From the NCBI RefSeq assembly GCF_002155915.1, contig NZ_MUME01000047.1, forward strand, positions 1-45,163: a stretch of DNA of 45,163 nt, written 5' to 3'. Positions 15,919 through 25,385 of the stretch are shown here, piece by piece; position 1 is the first letter of the stretch; every line of letters begins with the position of its first letter. This DNA comes from Streptomyces thermovulgaris. GTDB taxonomy: Bacteria; Actinomycetota; Actinomycetes; Streptomycetales; Streptomycetaceae. Both the position numbers and the translations under genes were made by a program. Below the pieces are notes generated by a model. The model did not search any database. It worked only from the letters and a program-made list of their open reading frames with translations, and was not told the DNA's origin.

Positions 15919-17344
15919 GGGACTCTCCCAGGTACTGCTCGACGTGGTCGGCGATCAGATCGAGGACGACGGCGAGGTCGTCGAGTGTGGTTTCGGGATT
16001 GAGCAGGGTGAACTTCAGGTAGTGGCGGTCGTCCACCGTGGTGCCGGCGATCACGGCGTCGCCGGAGGCGAACAGGGCCTTGCGGGCGTGGAGGTTGGCG
16101 CGGTCGATCTCGGCCGGGTCGGTGACGCCGGCCGGGATGCAGCGGAAGACCAGGGTGGACAGGGCGGGCTCGACGACGACCTCGAAGCGCGGGTCTGCGG
16201 CGAGCATCCGGAAGCCCTCGGCCGCCAGGTCGCACACCTCGTCGAAGAGCCGGCCGATGCCGTCGGCGCCCATCACGCGCAGCGTCATCCACAGCTTGAG
16301 GGCGTCGAAACGGCGGGTGGTCTGGAGGGACTTGTCGACCTGGTTGGGGATGCGCTCGAGGACCGCGCGGCGCGGATTGAGGTAGTCCGCGTGATAGGTG
16401 GCATGGCGCAGGGTGGAGGCGTCCCGGACCAGTACGGCGGACGAACTGACCGGCTGGAAGAAGGACTTGTGGTAGTCGACGGTGACCGAGTCGGCGTGCT
16501 CGATGCCGTCGAGCAGATGACGGCGGGTGGGGGAGACCAGCAGGCCGCAGCCGTAGGCCGCGTCGACGTGCAGCCAGACGCCGTGCTGCGCGCACAGCTC
16601 GGCGATCTCGGGCAGCGGGTCGATGGAGCCGAAGTCGGTGGTGCCGGCGGTGGCGACCACGGCCATGGGGACCAGGGCGTCGCGCCGGCAGCGTTCCAGC
16701 TCGCGGGCGAGACAGACCGTCCGCATCCGCTTGTCGGGGTCGACGGGCACGGAGATCACCGCATCCGGGCCCAGGCCCAGCAGTTTGGCCGCTTTCCGCA
16801 CGCTGAAGTGGCTGGCCTCGGAGGTGAGGATCCGCAGCCGTGCGAGGTCGTCCGTCTTGGCCTCCTCACGGGCCAGCAGCAGCGCCTGGAGGTTGGACTG
16901 GGTGCCGCCGGAGGTGAACACGCCGTCGGCGGCCGGGCCGAGGCCGGTCCGGGCGGTCGTCCAGTCGATGAGCTTGCGCTCGATCAGGGTGCCGCCCGCC
17001 GACTGGTCCCAGGTGTCCAGGGAGGAGTTGACGGCGGACAGGACGGCCTCGCCGAGCACCGCGGGGATGACGACCGGGCAGTTGAGATGGGCGACGTAGC
17101 GGGGGTGGTGGAAGTAGACCGCGTCCCGCAGGTAGACCTCCTCCAGCTCGTCGAGAGCCGCCGTGGTGTCGCCGAGCGGCCGGTCGAGGTCGATCCGGTC
17201 GATCCGGGGGGCGAGCTCGTCGACCGTGATCCCGGTGAAGGGCCGGTCGGTGGCGGCGATCCTGGCGGCCACCCGCTCCACTCCTTCTTTCACGGAGCGG
17301 CAGTACTGCTCCGCGGTGAGGTCATTGAGCAGGTGTGAGCGCAT
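15902..17344 (-). CDS. desA: PLP-dependent lysine decarboxylase DesA
   Basis: The 480-aa group II PLP decarboxylase carries the cofactor-binding region [48 protein letters not shown], where the Lys of DYHKSF is the Schiff-base lysine. [22 protein letters not shown] is also typical. It makes cadaverine from lysine, the first step of desferrioxamine synthesis. ATG 17344 is chosen because GGAGG precedes it; an upstream in-frame ATG at 17404 lies in the leader. An iron box 72 bp upstream indicates DmdR/IdeR-type repression by Fe(II). First gene of the desABCD run. Confidence 0.95.
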   Translation of the reverse strand: MRSHLLNDLTAEQYCRSVKEGVERVAARIAATDRPFTGITVDELAPRIDRIDLDRPLGDTTAALDELEEVYLRDAVYFHHPRYVAHLNCPVVIPAVLGEAVLSAVNSSLDTWDQSAGGTLIERKLIDWTTARTGLGPAADGVFTSGGTQSNLQALLLAREEAKTDDLARLRILTSEASHFSVRKAAKLLGLGPDAVISVPVDPDKRMRTVCLARELERCRRDALVPMAVVATAGTTDFGSIDPLPEIAELCAQHGVWLHVDAAYGCGLLVSPTRRHLLDGIEHADSVTVDYHKSFFQPVSSSAVLVRDASTLRHATYHADYLNPRRAVLERIPNQVDKSLQTTRRFDALKLWMTLRVMGADGIGRLFDEVCDLAAEGFRMLAADPRFEVVVEPALSTLVFRCIPAGVTDPAEIDRANLHARKALFASGDAVIAGTTVDDRHYLKFTLLNPETTLDDLAVVLDLIADHVEQYLGESLDRAS

Positions 17345-17413
17345 GTGGGGGTCCTCCGGTAGATGGGTACGTCCGCGGGGACGCGCTGAGGGGCGGAGTC
17401 GCACGACAGCAAC

Positions 17414-17432
17414 TTAGGTTAGCCTAACCTGA
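17414..17432. promoter_or_regulatory. Iron box upstream of desA
   Basis: The 19-bp site TTAGGTTAGCCTAACCTGA contains the perfect palindrome AGGTTAGCCTAACCT (17416-17430). It matches the actinobacterial DtxR/IdeR/DmdR iron-box consensus. It lies between the desE stop and desA start, so desABCD can be repressed separately from desE. Confidence 0.93.
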
Positions 17433-17502
17433 GTTGTTTTTCGGCGAAACGCCGCCCCTCCCCTGACCGGAGTCACTCCGTCACGCTGCTTCGGATGCCC
17501 TC

Positions 17503-18552
17503 TCAGCTGACCTTCTTGGCCGTCTCGATGGCCTTCGCCAGGTCCTCCAGGAGCGGGGTGCACTTGTCGTAGGACAGGATCGGCTCGGCGGTGCGCGGGA
17601 TGACCTGGCCGGCCTTGACGGCGGGGAGCTTCTTCCAGGTCGCCTCGGTGATGTCGGCGGGCTGGATGGCCGAGGTGCGGTTGTCCATCATGATGATGTC
17701 CGCCGGGTACTTGTCGACGTTCTCCCAGCTCAGCGACTCGAACCAGCCGCCGCCCTGCTTCTTGGCGCTCTCCGGGGGCTCGACGAAGTTCACGCCGAGG
17801 GCCTTGAAGTACTCCAGGTCGATCGAGAGGTTGGTGCCGGAGACGTAGAACAGCTCCTGGCTGGCCGAGCCCGCCATCACCTTGATGTCCGGCTTGGCCT
17901 TGGCGGCGGCGCGCAGCCGGGCGGCCGCGTCCTCGAAACGCTTCTTCGCCTGCTTGACCTTGTCGGAGTCGACGTCCGCGCCGAGGGACCCGGCGAGCGC
18001 GAGCATGCGCTCCAGCGACGTGGGCATCTGCCGGTCGTAGACGGAGATGCCGACGGTGGGGGCGCCGACGGCGAGGATCTTCTTCTTCGACTCCTCCGGG
18101 ACGTACCACAGGGTGCCCGCGTCGTCGAACATGGTGGAGACCAGGAGGTCGGGGGCGAGGGAGGCGTACTTCTCGATGTTGAACTGGCCCCACTCGTTGC
18201 CGAGGATCGTCACCTTGTCGACGTCCATGTCGCCGGCCTGCACATCGGCCTTGCCGTCCTTGGTCTTCGTCGGGCCGAAGACGCCCTTGACCTGGATGCC
18301 GTAGTCGTGCAGCGCGGCGGCCGCACCGACGAAGGCCACGATGTTCGACGGGGTCCTGTCGGCCTTGACGGTCTGCCCCCGGTCGTCCTTGAAGGACCAG
18401 GGACCGGACTTGGCGGCAGCCGTCTCGCTGCCCGACCCACCGCTTTTCTTGTCGTCGCTGCCGCAGGCTGCGAGCACGGCACCGAGGCCGAGGGCGCCGC
18501 CCGCGGCGAGGAGGCCGCGGCGGGAGAGAGAGGTGGCACGGGCGTTGGACAT
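17503..18552 (-). CDS. desE: Ferrioxamine-binding lipoprotein DesE (siderophore ABC receptor)
   Basis: The 349-aa FepB/FhuD-like substrate-binding lipoprotein begins with a twin-Arg-containing signal (SRRGLLAAGGALGLGAVLAAC). The lipobox LAAC has its Cys near residue 30, followed by a Ser/Gly/Lys linker. The body has periplasmic-binding-protein segments (PSNIVAFVGAAAALHDYGI, YASLAPDLLVSTMFDDAG, IIMMDNRTSAIQPADI). It should bind ferric desferrioxamine at the membrane and deliver it to a permease/ATPase pair encoded elsewhere. An iron box about 53 bp upstream and adjacency to desABCD support the assignment. Specificity for ferrioxamine comes from context. Confidence 0.88.
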   Translation of the reverse strand: MSNARATSLSRRGLLAAGGALGLGAVLAACGSDDKKSGGSGSETAAAKSGPWSFKDDRGQTVKADRTPSNIVAFVGAAAALHDYGIQVKGVFGPTKTKDGKADVQAGDMDVDKVTILGNEWGQFNIEKYASLAPDLLVSTMFDDAGTLWYVPEESKKKILAVGAPTVGISVYDRQMPTSLERMLALAGSLGADVDSDKVKQAKKRFEDAAARLRAAAKAKPDIKVMAGSASQELFYVSGTNLSIDLEYFKALGVNFVEPPESAKKQGGGWFESLSWENVDKYPADIIMMDNRTSAIQPADITEATWKKLPAVKAGQVIPRTAEPILSYDKCTPLLEDLAKAIETAKKVS

Positions 18553-18604
18553 GGGTGTGACTGCTTTCGAACGGGGGCGATCGCCCGCCGGACAATTCCG
18601 GAGG

Positions 18605-18620
18605 TAGGTTAGCCTAACCT
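18605..18620. promoter_or_regulatory. Iron box upstream of desE
   Basis: TAGGTTAGCCTAACCT contains the same 15-bp palindrome as the desA site (18606-18620). It lies 53 bp upstream of the desE ATG and predicts co-regulation of uptake and synthesis by Fe(II). Confidence 0.92.
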
Positions 18621-18653
18621 CATTTGATGTCCAGAGGGCGGGGTCGCCCCGTG

Positions 18654-18680
18654 CCCGCCGGCGGCCCGTGCGCCGGCGGG
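18654..18680 (-). terminator. Hairpin terminator of the leucine-degradation operon
   Basis: Perfect 9-bp arms CCCGCCGGC (18654-18662) and GCCGGCGGG (18672-18680) surround a 9-nt loop. The hairpin starts 11 bp after the acyl-CoA dehydrogenase stop and separates that operon from the desE promoter. Confidence 0.75.
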
Positions 18681-18690
18681 CGGTGCGATG

Positions 18691-19851
18691 TCAGCTCGTC
18701 AGACCCAGCTCCCTCGCGATCAGCATCCGCTGCACCTCGCTGGTGCCCTCGCCGATCTCCAGGATCTTGGAGTCGCGCCACATGCGGGCGACCGGGTACT
18801 CGTTCATGAAGCCGTAGCCGCCGTGGATCTGGGTGGCGTCACGGGCGTTGTCGACGGCGACCGTGGAGGAGTGGAGCTTGGCCAGGGCCGCCTCCTTCTT
18901 GAAGGGCTCGCCGGCGACCAGCCGGTACGCCGCGTCGCGCCAGGCGAGACGGGCCGTGTGGGCCCTCATCTCCATGTCGGCGATCTTGAACTGGATGGCC
19001 TGGTTGGCGGCGATCGGCCGGCCGAAGGCGTGGCGCTCCTTGGCGTACTTCACCGACTCGTCCACACAGCCCTGGGCGAGCCCCGTCGCCAGCGCCGCGA
19101 TGGCGACCCGGCCCTCGTCGAGGATCTGCAGGAACTGCGCGTAGCCGCGGCCCTCCTCGCCCAGCAGGTTCGACTTCGGCACCCGTACGTCGGAGAAGGA
19201 CAGCTCACGGGTGTCCGAGGCGTTCCAGCCGACTTTCGAGTAGGGAGGCGCCACCGTGAAGCCGGGGGTGCCGGAGGGGACGATGATCGCGGAGATCAGC
19301 GGACGGCCGTCGGGCCGGTGGCCGGTGACCGCCGTCACCGTCACCAGGCCGGTGATGTCCGTGCCCGAGTTGGTGATGAAGCACTTGGTGCCGTTGATCA
19401 CCCATTCGTCGGTCTCCGGGTCCAGACGGGCCGTCGTCCGGGTCGCCCCCGCGTCCGAGCCGCCGTCCGGTTCGGTCAGGCCGAAGGCGCCCAGCATCTC
19501 GCCCGAGCACAGCTTCGGCAGCCACTGCCGCTTCTGCTCCTCGGTGCCGAACCGGTACAGCGGCATGGCGCCGAGCGACACACCGGCCTCCAGGGTGATG
19601 GCGACCGAGGAGTCCACCCGGGCCAGCTCCTCCAGCGCGACACCGAGGGCCAGGTAGTCGCCGCCCATGCCGCCGTACTCCTCCGGGAAGGGCAGCCCGA
19701 ACAGGCCCATGCGGCCCATCTCCCGCACGATCTCGTACGGGAACTCGTGCCGCTCGTAGAAGTCGCCGATCTTGGGGGCCACGACGTCGTGCGCGAACTC
19801 CTCGACGGTGCGGCGGAGTTCCTCCAGCTCGGGGGTCAGACGGTGGTTCAT
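18691..19851 (-). CDS. Acyl-CoA dehydrogenase, isovaleryl-CoA dehydrogenase-like
   Basis: The 386-aa FAD enzyme has the family signatures AFGLTEPDGGSDAGATRTTA and the C-terminal QIHGGYGFMNEYPVARMWRDSKILEIGEGTSEVQRMLIARELG. It oxidises a short or branched acyl-CoA at C2-C3. Its position 6 bp after an HMG-CoA lyase gene and in line with a biotin carboxylase/carboxyltransferase pair suggests isovaleryl-CoA, but substrate choice is not readable from sequence alone. Last gene of the four-gene operon; a strong hairpin follows. Confidence 0.92.
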   Translation of the reverse strand: MNHRLTPELEELRRTVEEFAHDVVAPKIGDFYERHEFPYEIVREMGRMGLFGLPFPEEYGGMGGDYLALGVALEELARVDSSVAITLEAGVSLGAMPLYRFGTEEQKRQWLPKLCSGEMLGAFGLTEPDGGSDAGATRTTARLDPETDEWVINGTKCFITNSGTDITGLVTVTAVTGHRPDGRPLISAIIVPSGTPGFTVAPPYSKVGWNASDTRELSFSDVRVPKSNLLGEEGRGYAQFLQILDEGRVAIAALATGLAQGCVDESVKYAKERHAFGRPIAANQAIQFKIADMEMRAHTARLAWRDAAYRLVAGEPFKKEAALAKLHSSTVAVDNARDATQIHGGYGFMNEYPVARMWRDSKILEIGEGTSEVQRMLIARELGLTS

Positions 19852-19857
19852 CGTCGA

Positions 19858-20808
19858 TCACTGCTCCTTGTGGGAGAGGGCGCGGAGGGTGCGGGAAGGG
19901 CTGGGGCGTCCCAGCCGGTCGGCCATCCACTCGCTCGTGGCGACGAGGCGGCCGAGGTCGACTCCGGTGTCGATGCCGAGGCCGTGCAGCATCCACACCA
20001 GGTCCTCGGTGGCGAGATTGCCGGTGGCGGACTTGGCGTACGGGCAGCCGCCGAGACCGCCCGCGGAGGCGTCGACGGTGGTGACGCCGTACTGGAGCGC
20101 GGCCAGGGTGTTGGCGAGGGCCTGGCCGTAGGTGTCGTGGAAGTGCACACCGAGCGCGGAGAGCGGCACCTGCCGCTCGGTGAGGGCGGCCAGCAGCTTG
20201 TGGACATGACCGGGGGTCGCCACCCCGATCGTGTCCCCGAGGCTCAGCTCGTCGCAGCCCATGTCCCGCAGGGCCCGGCAGACCCGGACGACCTGCTGGA
20301 CGGGAACCGGTCCCTCCCAGGGGTCGCCGAAGCACATGGAGACATAGCCGCGCACATGGAGGCCCTCGTCCTTGGCGCGGGCCACGACCGGTTCGAAGAG
20401 CGCGAGGGACTCCTCCACCGTGCGGTTGAGGTTGGCCTTGGCGAAGGACTCGGTGGCGCTGGCGAACACGGCGATGCGGTCCGCCCCGAGGGCGAGTGCG
20501 CGCTCCAGGCCGCGCGCATTGGGCACCAGGACCGGCAGATGCACCCCCCTCAGATCCCTGACCTGGGGGAACAGCGCCTCCGCGTCGGCCAGTTGGGGCA
20601 CCCACTTGGGGTGGACGAAGCTGGTGGCCTCGACGGTCGTCAGACCCGCGTCGGCGAGGCGGCGGATGAACTCCGCCTTGACCTCGGTCGGCACGGTGGT
20701 CTTCTCGTTCTGCAGCCCGTCGCGGGGGCCGACCTCGTGGATCCTGACCCGGGCGGGCAGGCCGGGGGCCGGGACGACCATGGGCAGGCCGGTTCCGGGA
20801 TCGCTCAT
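19858..20808 (-). CDS. Hydroxymethylglutaryl-CoA lyase
   Basis: The 316-aa TIM-barrel lyase has the HMGL-like start [20 protein letters not shown]. The catalytic loop is [19 protein letters not shown] with Cys255, and metal-binding His residues lie in [13 protein letters not shown]. It cleaves 3-hydroxy-3-methylglutaryl-CoA to acetyl-CoA and acetoacetate, the last step of leucine degradation. The ATG overlaps the biotin carboxylase stop (ATGA), indicating coupling. Confidence 0.94.
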   Translation of the reverse strand: MSDPGTGLPMVVPAPGLPARVRIHEVGPRDGLQNEKTTVPTEVKAEFIRRLADAGLTTVEATSFVHPKWVPQLADAEALFPQVRDLRGVHLPVLVPNARGLERALALGADRIAVFASATESFAKANLNRTVEESLALFEPVVARAKDEGLHVRGYVSMCFGDPWEGPVPVQQVVRVCRALRDMGCDELSLGDTIGVATPGHVHKLLAALTERQVPLSALGVHFHDTYGQALANTLAALQYGVTTVDASAGGLGGCPYAKSATGNLATEDLVWMLHGLGIDTGVDLGRLVATSEWMADRLGRPSPSRTLRALSHKEQ

Positions 20809-22757
20809 GCCGTCTCCTCCTTCGCGCCGTCCTCGTCGTCGGGGGCGATCACGGCCAGCACCTGGTCCATGGCGACCGTCGTGCCCGGCGTGACGTCCAG
20901 TTCGGTGACGGTGCCGGCGTGCGGGGCGGAGATGACGTGCTCCATCTTCATCGCCTCGACCACCAGCAGGCTCTGACCCGCGGTCACCTTGTCGCCGACG
21001 GCGACCTTCACCACCGTGACCGTCCCCGGCATGGGCGCCGTGAGCGAGTCGGCGCCGAAGTGGGCCGCACGGGTGAGGGAGGCGGCCACCGGGTCGTGGT
21101 CGCGCACGTGCCAGGCGTCGCCGTCACGGCCCAGCCAGTCGCCGGCGCGGTGGAAGGTGTGGCGGACGCCGTCCAGGGTGACCGCGACCGTGTCGTCGGT
21201 GACGGCGTGGGTGCCGCGCACCGGGTGGGTGACGGGGTCGTGCCCCGGCACACGCAGCGGGAACGCCACCGGCTTCGGCTCCCCGCCCAGCCGCCAGCCG
21301 TTCGGCACCGAGAACGGGTCGATCCAGCCCCCGCCCTTGGGGCGCAGCGCCTCGAGCCGTACGGCCGCGGCGGCCTCGTAGACCTCCTCCGGCACCTCGG
21401 TGACGGCCAGCTCGCCGGCCACCCGCTCCACCAGCCCGGTGTCCAGCTCGCCCGCCACGACGGCCGGGTGGGCCAGCAGCCGGCGCAGGAACCCGGTGTT
21501 GGTCTGCACGCCCAGGACCACCGTGCGGGCCAGGGCCGCCCGTAGCCTGCGCAGCGCGGTCTCCCGGTCCGGGCCGTGGGCGATCACCTTGGACAGCATC
21601 GGGTCGTACAGGCTGCCGACCTCGGTGCCCTCGCTCAGCCCGGAGTCGGTGCGCACCCCCTCGCCGTGCGGCTCGCGCAGTCTGAGCACCGTGCCGCCCG
21701 AGGGCAGGAATCCGCGTGCCGGGTCCTCCGCGCACAGCCGGGCCTCGATCGCGTGGCCGGTCAGCCGGACGTCCTTCTGCGTGAACGGCAGCGGTTCGCC
21801 GGCCGCCACCCGCAGCTGCCACTCCACCAGGTCGATGCCCGTGATCATCTCGGTGACCGGGTGCTCCACCTGGAGACGGGTGTTCATCTCCATGAAGTAG
21901 TACGTCGTCGGGTCCCCGCCGGGCACGATGAACTCCACCGTGCCCGCGCCCCGGTAGCCGCAGGAGCGGGCGGCCCGCACCGCGGCCTCGCCCATCGCGG
22001 CCCGGGTCTCCTCGTCGAGGAGCACGCTCGGCGCCTCCTCGACGATCTTCTGGTGACGGCGCTGGAGGGAGCACTCGCGCTCGCCGAGGTGCACGACATT
22101 GCCGTGGCCGTCGGCCAGGACCTGGATCTCGATGTGCCGGGGCCGGTCGATCCAGCGCTCCACCAGGAGGGTGTCGTCGCCGAAGGAGGCGCGGGCCTCG
22201 CGGCGGGCGGCGGCGATCTCCTCGGCGAGCCGGTCCGCGTCCCGCACCAGCCGCATGCCCTTGCCGCCGCCCCCGGCGGAGGGCTTGAGCAGCACCGGCA
22301 GGCCGATGCGGCGGGCGGCCTCGGCGAGCCGGTCGTCGGTGAGCCCGAAGCCGCTGGAGCCGGGAACCACCGGGACCCCGGCCGCCGCGACCGTCTCCTT
22401 GGCGCGGATCTTGTCGCCCATCAGGGAGATCGCGTCCGCGGGCGGGCCGATGAAGACCAGCCCGGCCTCCTCGCACGCCCGCGCGAAGCCGGCGTTCTCC
22501 GCGAGGAAGCCGTACCCGGGGTGGACGGCCTGGGCCCCGGTGCGGGCGGCGGCCTCCAGCAGCCGGTCGGCGCACAGATAGCTCTCGGCCGCGGGCGCCG
22601 GCCCGATCCGTACCGCCGTGTCGGCCTCCCGGACGTGCCGGGCGTCGGCATCGGCGTCGGAGAAGACGGCCACCGAACGCACCCCGAGGGCGCGCAGGGT
22701 GCGGATGACACGGACGGCGATCTCGCCGCGGTTGGCCACCAGAACTGTTTCGAACAT
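20805..22757 (-). CDS. Biotin carboxylase/BCCP subunit of an acyl-CoA carboxylase (MccA-like)
   Basis: The 650-aa fusion has a biotin carboxylase domain (start [21 protein letters not shown]; the ATP-grasp loop is [17 protein letters not shown], followed by [37 protein letters not shown]). The C-terminal biotinyl domain has the motif EAMKMEH, biotin acceptor Lys604. It carboxylates biotin with bicarbonate and ATP and supplies the carboxyltransferase encoded 18 bp upstream. Neighbouring HMG-CoA lyase and acyl-CoA dehydrogenase favour 3-methylcrotonyl-CoA over acetyl- or propionyl-CoA as substrate. Confidence 0.93.
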   Translation of the reverse strand: MFETVLVANRGEIAVRVIRTLRALGVRSVAVFSDADADARHVREADTAVRIGPAPAAESYLCADRLLEAAARTGAQAVHPGYGFLAENAGFARACEEAGLVFIGPPADAISLMGDKIRAKETVAAAGVPVVPGSSGFGLTDDRLAEAARRIGLPVLLKPSAGGGGKGMRLVRDADRLAEEIAAARREARASFGDDTLLVERWIDRPRHIEIQVLADGHGNVVHLGERECSLQRRHQKIVEEAPSVLLDEETRAAMGEAAVRAARSCGYRGAGTVEFIVPGGDPTTYYFMEMNTRLQVEHPVTEMITGIDLVEWQLRVAAGEPLPFTQKDVRLTGHAIEARLCAEDPARGFLPSGGTVLRLREPHGEGVRTDSGLSEGTEVGSLYDPMLSKVIAHGPDRETALRRLRAALARTVVLGVQTNTGFLRRLLAHPAVVAGELDTGLVERVAGELAVTEVPEEVYEAAAAVRLEALRPKGGGWIDPFSVPNGWRLGGEPKPVAFPLRVPGHDPVTHPVRGTHAVTDDTVAVTLDGVRHTFHRAGDWLGRDGDAWHVRDHDPVAASLTRAAHFGADSLTAPMPGTVTVVKVAVGDKVTAGQSLLVVEAMKMEHVISAPHAGTVTELDVTPGTTVAMDQVLAVIAPDDEDGAKEETA

Positions 22758-22775
22758 CTCTGTGATCTCTCCCCC

Positions 22776-24392
22776 TCACATCCGGAAGACGCCGAACTGG
22801 GGGTCGCCCAGCGGGGCGTTGGCGCATGCGGTCAGGGCCAGGCCCAGCACCTGACGGGTCTCCAGCGGATCGATCACGCCGTCGTCCCAGAGGCGGGCGG
22901 TGGCGTAGTAGGCGTTGCCCTGACGTTCGTACTGGGCGCGGATGGGGGCCTTGAAGGCCTCTTCCTCCTCCGGCGACCACTCCTCCCCGCGGGCCTCGAG
23001 CTGGTCGCGCTTGACGGTGGCGAGGACGGAGGCGGCCTGCTCGCCGCCCATGACCGAGATCTTGGCGTTCGGCCACATCCACAGAAAGCGCGGGGAGTAC
23101 GCCCTGCCGCACATGGAGTAGTTCCCCGCGCCGTAGGACCCGCCGACGACCACCGTCAGCTTGGGCACGCGGGTGCAGGCGACGGCCGTGACCATCTTGG
23201 CGCCGTGCTTGGCGATGCCGCCCGCCTCGTAGTCCTTGCCCACCATGAAGCCGGAGATGTTCTGCAGGAACACCAGCGGGATGCCCCGCTGGTCGCACAG
23301 CTCGATGAAGTGGGCGCCCTTCTGGGCGGACTCGGAGAACAGGATGCCGTTGTTGGCGACGATCCCGACCGGGTGGCCGTGGATCCGGGCGAAGCCGGTG
23401 ACCAGGGTCTGCCCGAACTCGGCCTTGAACTCGGCGAAGCGGGAGCCGTCCACCACCCGCGCGATGATCTCGCGGACGTCGTAGGGGATGCGGGGGTCGA
23501 CCGGGACGGCGCCGTAGAGCCCGAGGGGGTCGACCTTCGGCTCGACGGACTCGGTGACCTCCCAGGGAAGGGGGCCGCGCGCGGGGAGGGTGGAGACGAT
23601 CGTGCGGACGATCCGCAGGGCGTGGGCGTCGTCCTCCGCGAGATGGTCGGTGACGCCGGAGACACGCGAGTGCACCTCGCCGCCGCCCAGCTCCTCGGCG
23701 GTGACGACCTCGCCGGTGGCGGCCTTCACCAGCGGAGGGCCGCCCAGGAAGATCGTGCCCTGGTTGCGGACGATCACGGCCTCGTCGCTCATCGCCGGGA
23801 CGTACGCCCCGCCGGCCGTGCAGGAGCCGAGGACGGCCGCGATCTGCGGAATCCCGGCGGCGGACATGCGGGCCTGGTTGTAGAAGATCCGGCCGAAGTG
23901 CTCGCGGTCGGGGAAGACCTCGTCCTGCAGGGGCAGGAAGGCGCCCCCGGAGTCGACCAGGTACAGGCACGGCAGGCGGTTCTCCAGGGCCACCTCCTGC
24001 GCGCGCAGATGCTTCTTCACCGTCATGGGGTAGTACGTGCCGCCCTTGACGGTGGCGTCGTTGGCGACGATCACGCACTCGCGTCCGCTGACCCTGCCGA
24101 TCCCGGCGATGACCCCGGCGGCCGGGGCCTGTCCGTCGTACATCCCGTCGGCGGCCAGCGGGGCCAGCTCCAGGAAGGGCGAGCCGGGGTCGAGCAGCGT
24201 GTCCACACGGTCGCGCGGCAGCAGCTTTCCGCGCGCGGTGTGCCGCGCGCGTGCCTTCTCGCCGCCACCGAGCCGGGCTGCGGCGAGCTTGCCGCGCAGC
24301 TCCTCGACGAGTGCGCGGTGAGCCTCCTCGTTGGCCCGCCAGGCCTCCGACGCGGGGTCGGCCGCGCTCGTCAGCTCCGGTGCCTGATGCAT
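22776..24392 (-). CDS. Acyl-CoA carboxyltransferase subunit (MccB-like)
   Basis: The 538-aa crotonase-fold carboxyltransferase has the length usual for methylcrotonyl-CoA carboxylase beta subunits. Segments include [77 protein letters not shown] and [38 protein letters not shown]. It transfers the carboxyl group from biotin to the acyl-CoA. ATG 24392 has GAGGGGA upstream. First gene of the operon, divergent from the TetR gene across a palindrome-rich region. Confidence 0.93.
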   Translation of the reverse strand: MHQAPELTSAADPASEAWRANEEAHRALVEELRGKLAAARLGGGEKARARHTARGKLLPRDRVDTLLDPGSPFLELAPLAADGMYDGQAPAAGVIAGIGRVSGRECVIVANDATVKGGTYYPMTVKKHLRAQEVALENRLPCLYLVDSGGAFLPLQDEVFPDREHFGRIFYNQARMSAAGIPQIAAVLGSCTAGGAYVPAMSDEAVIVRNQGTIFLGGPPLVKAATGEVVTAEELGGGEVHSRVSGVTDHLAEDDAHALRIVRTIVSTLPARGPLPWEVTESVEPKVDPLGLYGAVPVDPRIPYDVREIIARVVDGSRFAEFKAEFGQTLVTGFARIHGHPVGIVANNGILFSESAQKGAHFIELCDQRGIPLVFLQNISGFMVGKDYEAGGIAKHGAKMVTAVACTRVPKLTVVVGGSYGAGNYSMCGRAYSPRFLWMWPNAKISVMGGEQAASVLATVKRDQLEARGEEWSPEEEEAFKAPIRAQYERQGNAYYATARLWDDGVIDPLETRQVLGLALTACANAPLGDPQFGVFRM

Positions 24393-24416
24393 CCTGCGGT
24401 CCCCTCACGTGTTAAT

Positions 24417-24455
24417 GAGCGTTAACGCTCCCTTCAGGTTAACGACCGCTAACCT
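24417..24455. promoter_or_regulatory. Palindromic operator region between TetR gene and carboxylase operon
   Basis: A perfect 14-bp palindrome GAGCGTTAACGCTC (24417-24430) is followed by an inverted repeat AGGTTA (24436-24441)/TAACCT (24450-24455). Both contain TTA-ACG-like half sites. They lie in the 83-bp divergent promoter region, where a TetR-type autoregulator and repressor of the leucine operon would bind. The protein-site link is inference from position. Confidence 0.7.
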
Positions 24456-24468
24456 CGCTGTCTAGAAT
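24439..24468 (+). promoter_or_regulatory. Putative promoter giving a leaderless TetR transcript
   Basis: TTAACG (24439-24444) and TAGAAT (24463-24468) are spaced by 18 bp, resembling -35 and -10 boxes. A start site about 7 nt later falls at the ATG at 24476. No Shine-Dalgarno precedes that ATG. The -35 box lies within the second inverted repeat, consistent with autorepression. Confidence 0.55.
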
Positions 24469-24475
24469 TGTTCCC

Positions 24476-25108
24476 ATGAGCACGCGAACCGACGCCCCCA
24501 CCCGCCGCGAGCAGATCCTGAAGGAGGCTGCGCGGCTCTTCGCCGAACGCGGTTTCCACGGCGTCGGCGTCGACGAGATAGGTGCCGCGGTGGGCATCAG
24601 CGGACCGGGGCTCTACCGGCACTTCCCGGGCAAGGACGCGATGCTCGCGGAGCTGCTGGTCGGCATCAGCGGACGGCTGCTGACGGGGGCGAAGCGGCGG
24701 CTGGCGGAGGCGGACGGGCAGGCCGGCCGGGCCGGTGCGGAGGCGGTGCTCGACTCGCTGATCGAGGGGCACATCGACTTCGCGCTCGACGACCGTCCCC
24801 TCATCACCCTGCACGACCGGGAGCTGGACCGGCTGCGGGAGAGCGACCGCAAGCTGGTGCGGCAGCTGCAACGGCAGTACGTGGAGCTGTGGGTGGAGGT
24901 GGTGCGGAAGGTGCACCCGGAGCTCTCGGAGCCGGCCGCGCGGTCGGCCGTGCACTCGGTGTTCGGCTTGCTGAACTCGACACCCCACCTGGGACGGGCC
25001 GGCACGCTGCCGGGCCGGGGGGACACGGCACGGCTGCTGCACCGGATGGCCCGGGGGGCCTTCGCGGCGGCGGCGGACTCCTCCGCGGACCGGCTCGCGG
25101 CGGGCTGA
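24476..25108 (+). CDS. TetR-family regulator of the divergent leucine-degradation operon
   Basis: The 210-aa protein has a typical TetR HTH at about residues 9-55 (RREQILKEAARLFAERGFHGVGVDEIGAAVGISGPGLYRHFPGKDAML) and a variable ligand-binding C-terminus. Divergence from the carboxylase operon and the shared palindromes suggest it represses that operon and itself, probably released by an acyl-CoA intermediate. The ligand is inference. Translation probably starts on a leaderless mRNA. Confidence 0.9.
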   Translation: MSTRTDAPTRREQILKEAARLFAERGFHGVGVDEIGAAVGISGPGLYRHFPGKDAMLAELLVGISGRLLTGAKRRLAEADGQAGRAGAEAVLDSLIEGHIDFALDDRPLITLHDRELDRLRESDRKLVRQLQRQYVELWVEVVRKVHPELSEPAARSAVHSVFGLLNSTPHLGRAGTLPGRGDTARLLHRMARGAFAAAADSSADRLAAG

Positions 25109-25116
25109 GCGGAAGG

Positions 25117-25167
25117 GGGCGCGGGGCCGGGCCCGCGCTCCTTCTCCTCTTTTCTCTTCTTTCCTCT
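25117..25167 (+). terminator. Hairpin plus long pyrimidine tract after the TetR gene
   Basis: GCGCGGG (25119-25125) pairs with CCCGCGC (25132-25138), extended by two further pairs, just after the TetR stop. An uninterrupted 30-nt C/T tract follows (25138-25167) and continues with few G interruptions to about 25183. The U-rich tail makes this an unusually classical intrinsic terminator for Streptomyces. The rest of the gap up to 25385 holds the next promoter region. Confidence 0.65.
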
Positions 25168-25265
25168 GTTTTCTCTGCCTCTCCGTCCTTCGCTCCGTCC
25201 AGTGCGTGACGGGCATTACTGACGGCGGTCTTTGCGTGGGCGACTACCCGCCGGTACGTTTATGT

Positions 25266-25280
25266 GAGCAAGCGCTTAGC
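25266..25280. promoter_or_regulatory. Putative TetR/FadR-type operator upstream of acyl-CoA dehydrogenase
   Basis: GAGCAAGCGCTTAGC holds the 8-bp palindrome AAGCGCTT (25270-25277) with partly symmetrical flanks. It lies about 110 bp upstream of the acyl-CoA dehydrogenase start. Sites of this form are known in front of actinobacterial fatty-acid genes. The cognate regulator is not identifiable here. Confidence 0.4.
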
Positions 25281-25385
25281 CATCGGGATGGGGTCATCGG
25301 CCGAGGACCCTGACGACCCCCGATGGCGGGCAGCCAGGTACGCGAGAGCGGCGCCGGTTCAGGCGCATGAAAGGGCGGTGGCAGC

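Noticed and set aside
18688..20976. 762-codon plus-strand frame opposite the acyl-CoA dehydrogenase and HMG-CoA lyase genes
   Set aside because: Antisense shadow rich in Gly/Val/His/Gln, with no recognisable domain.
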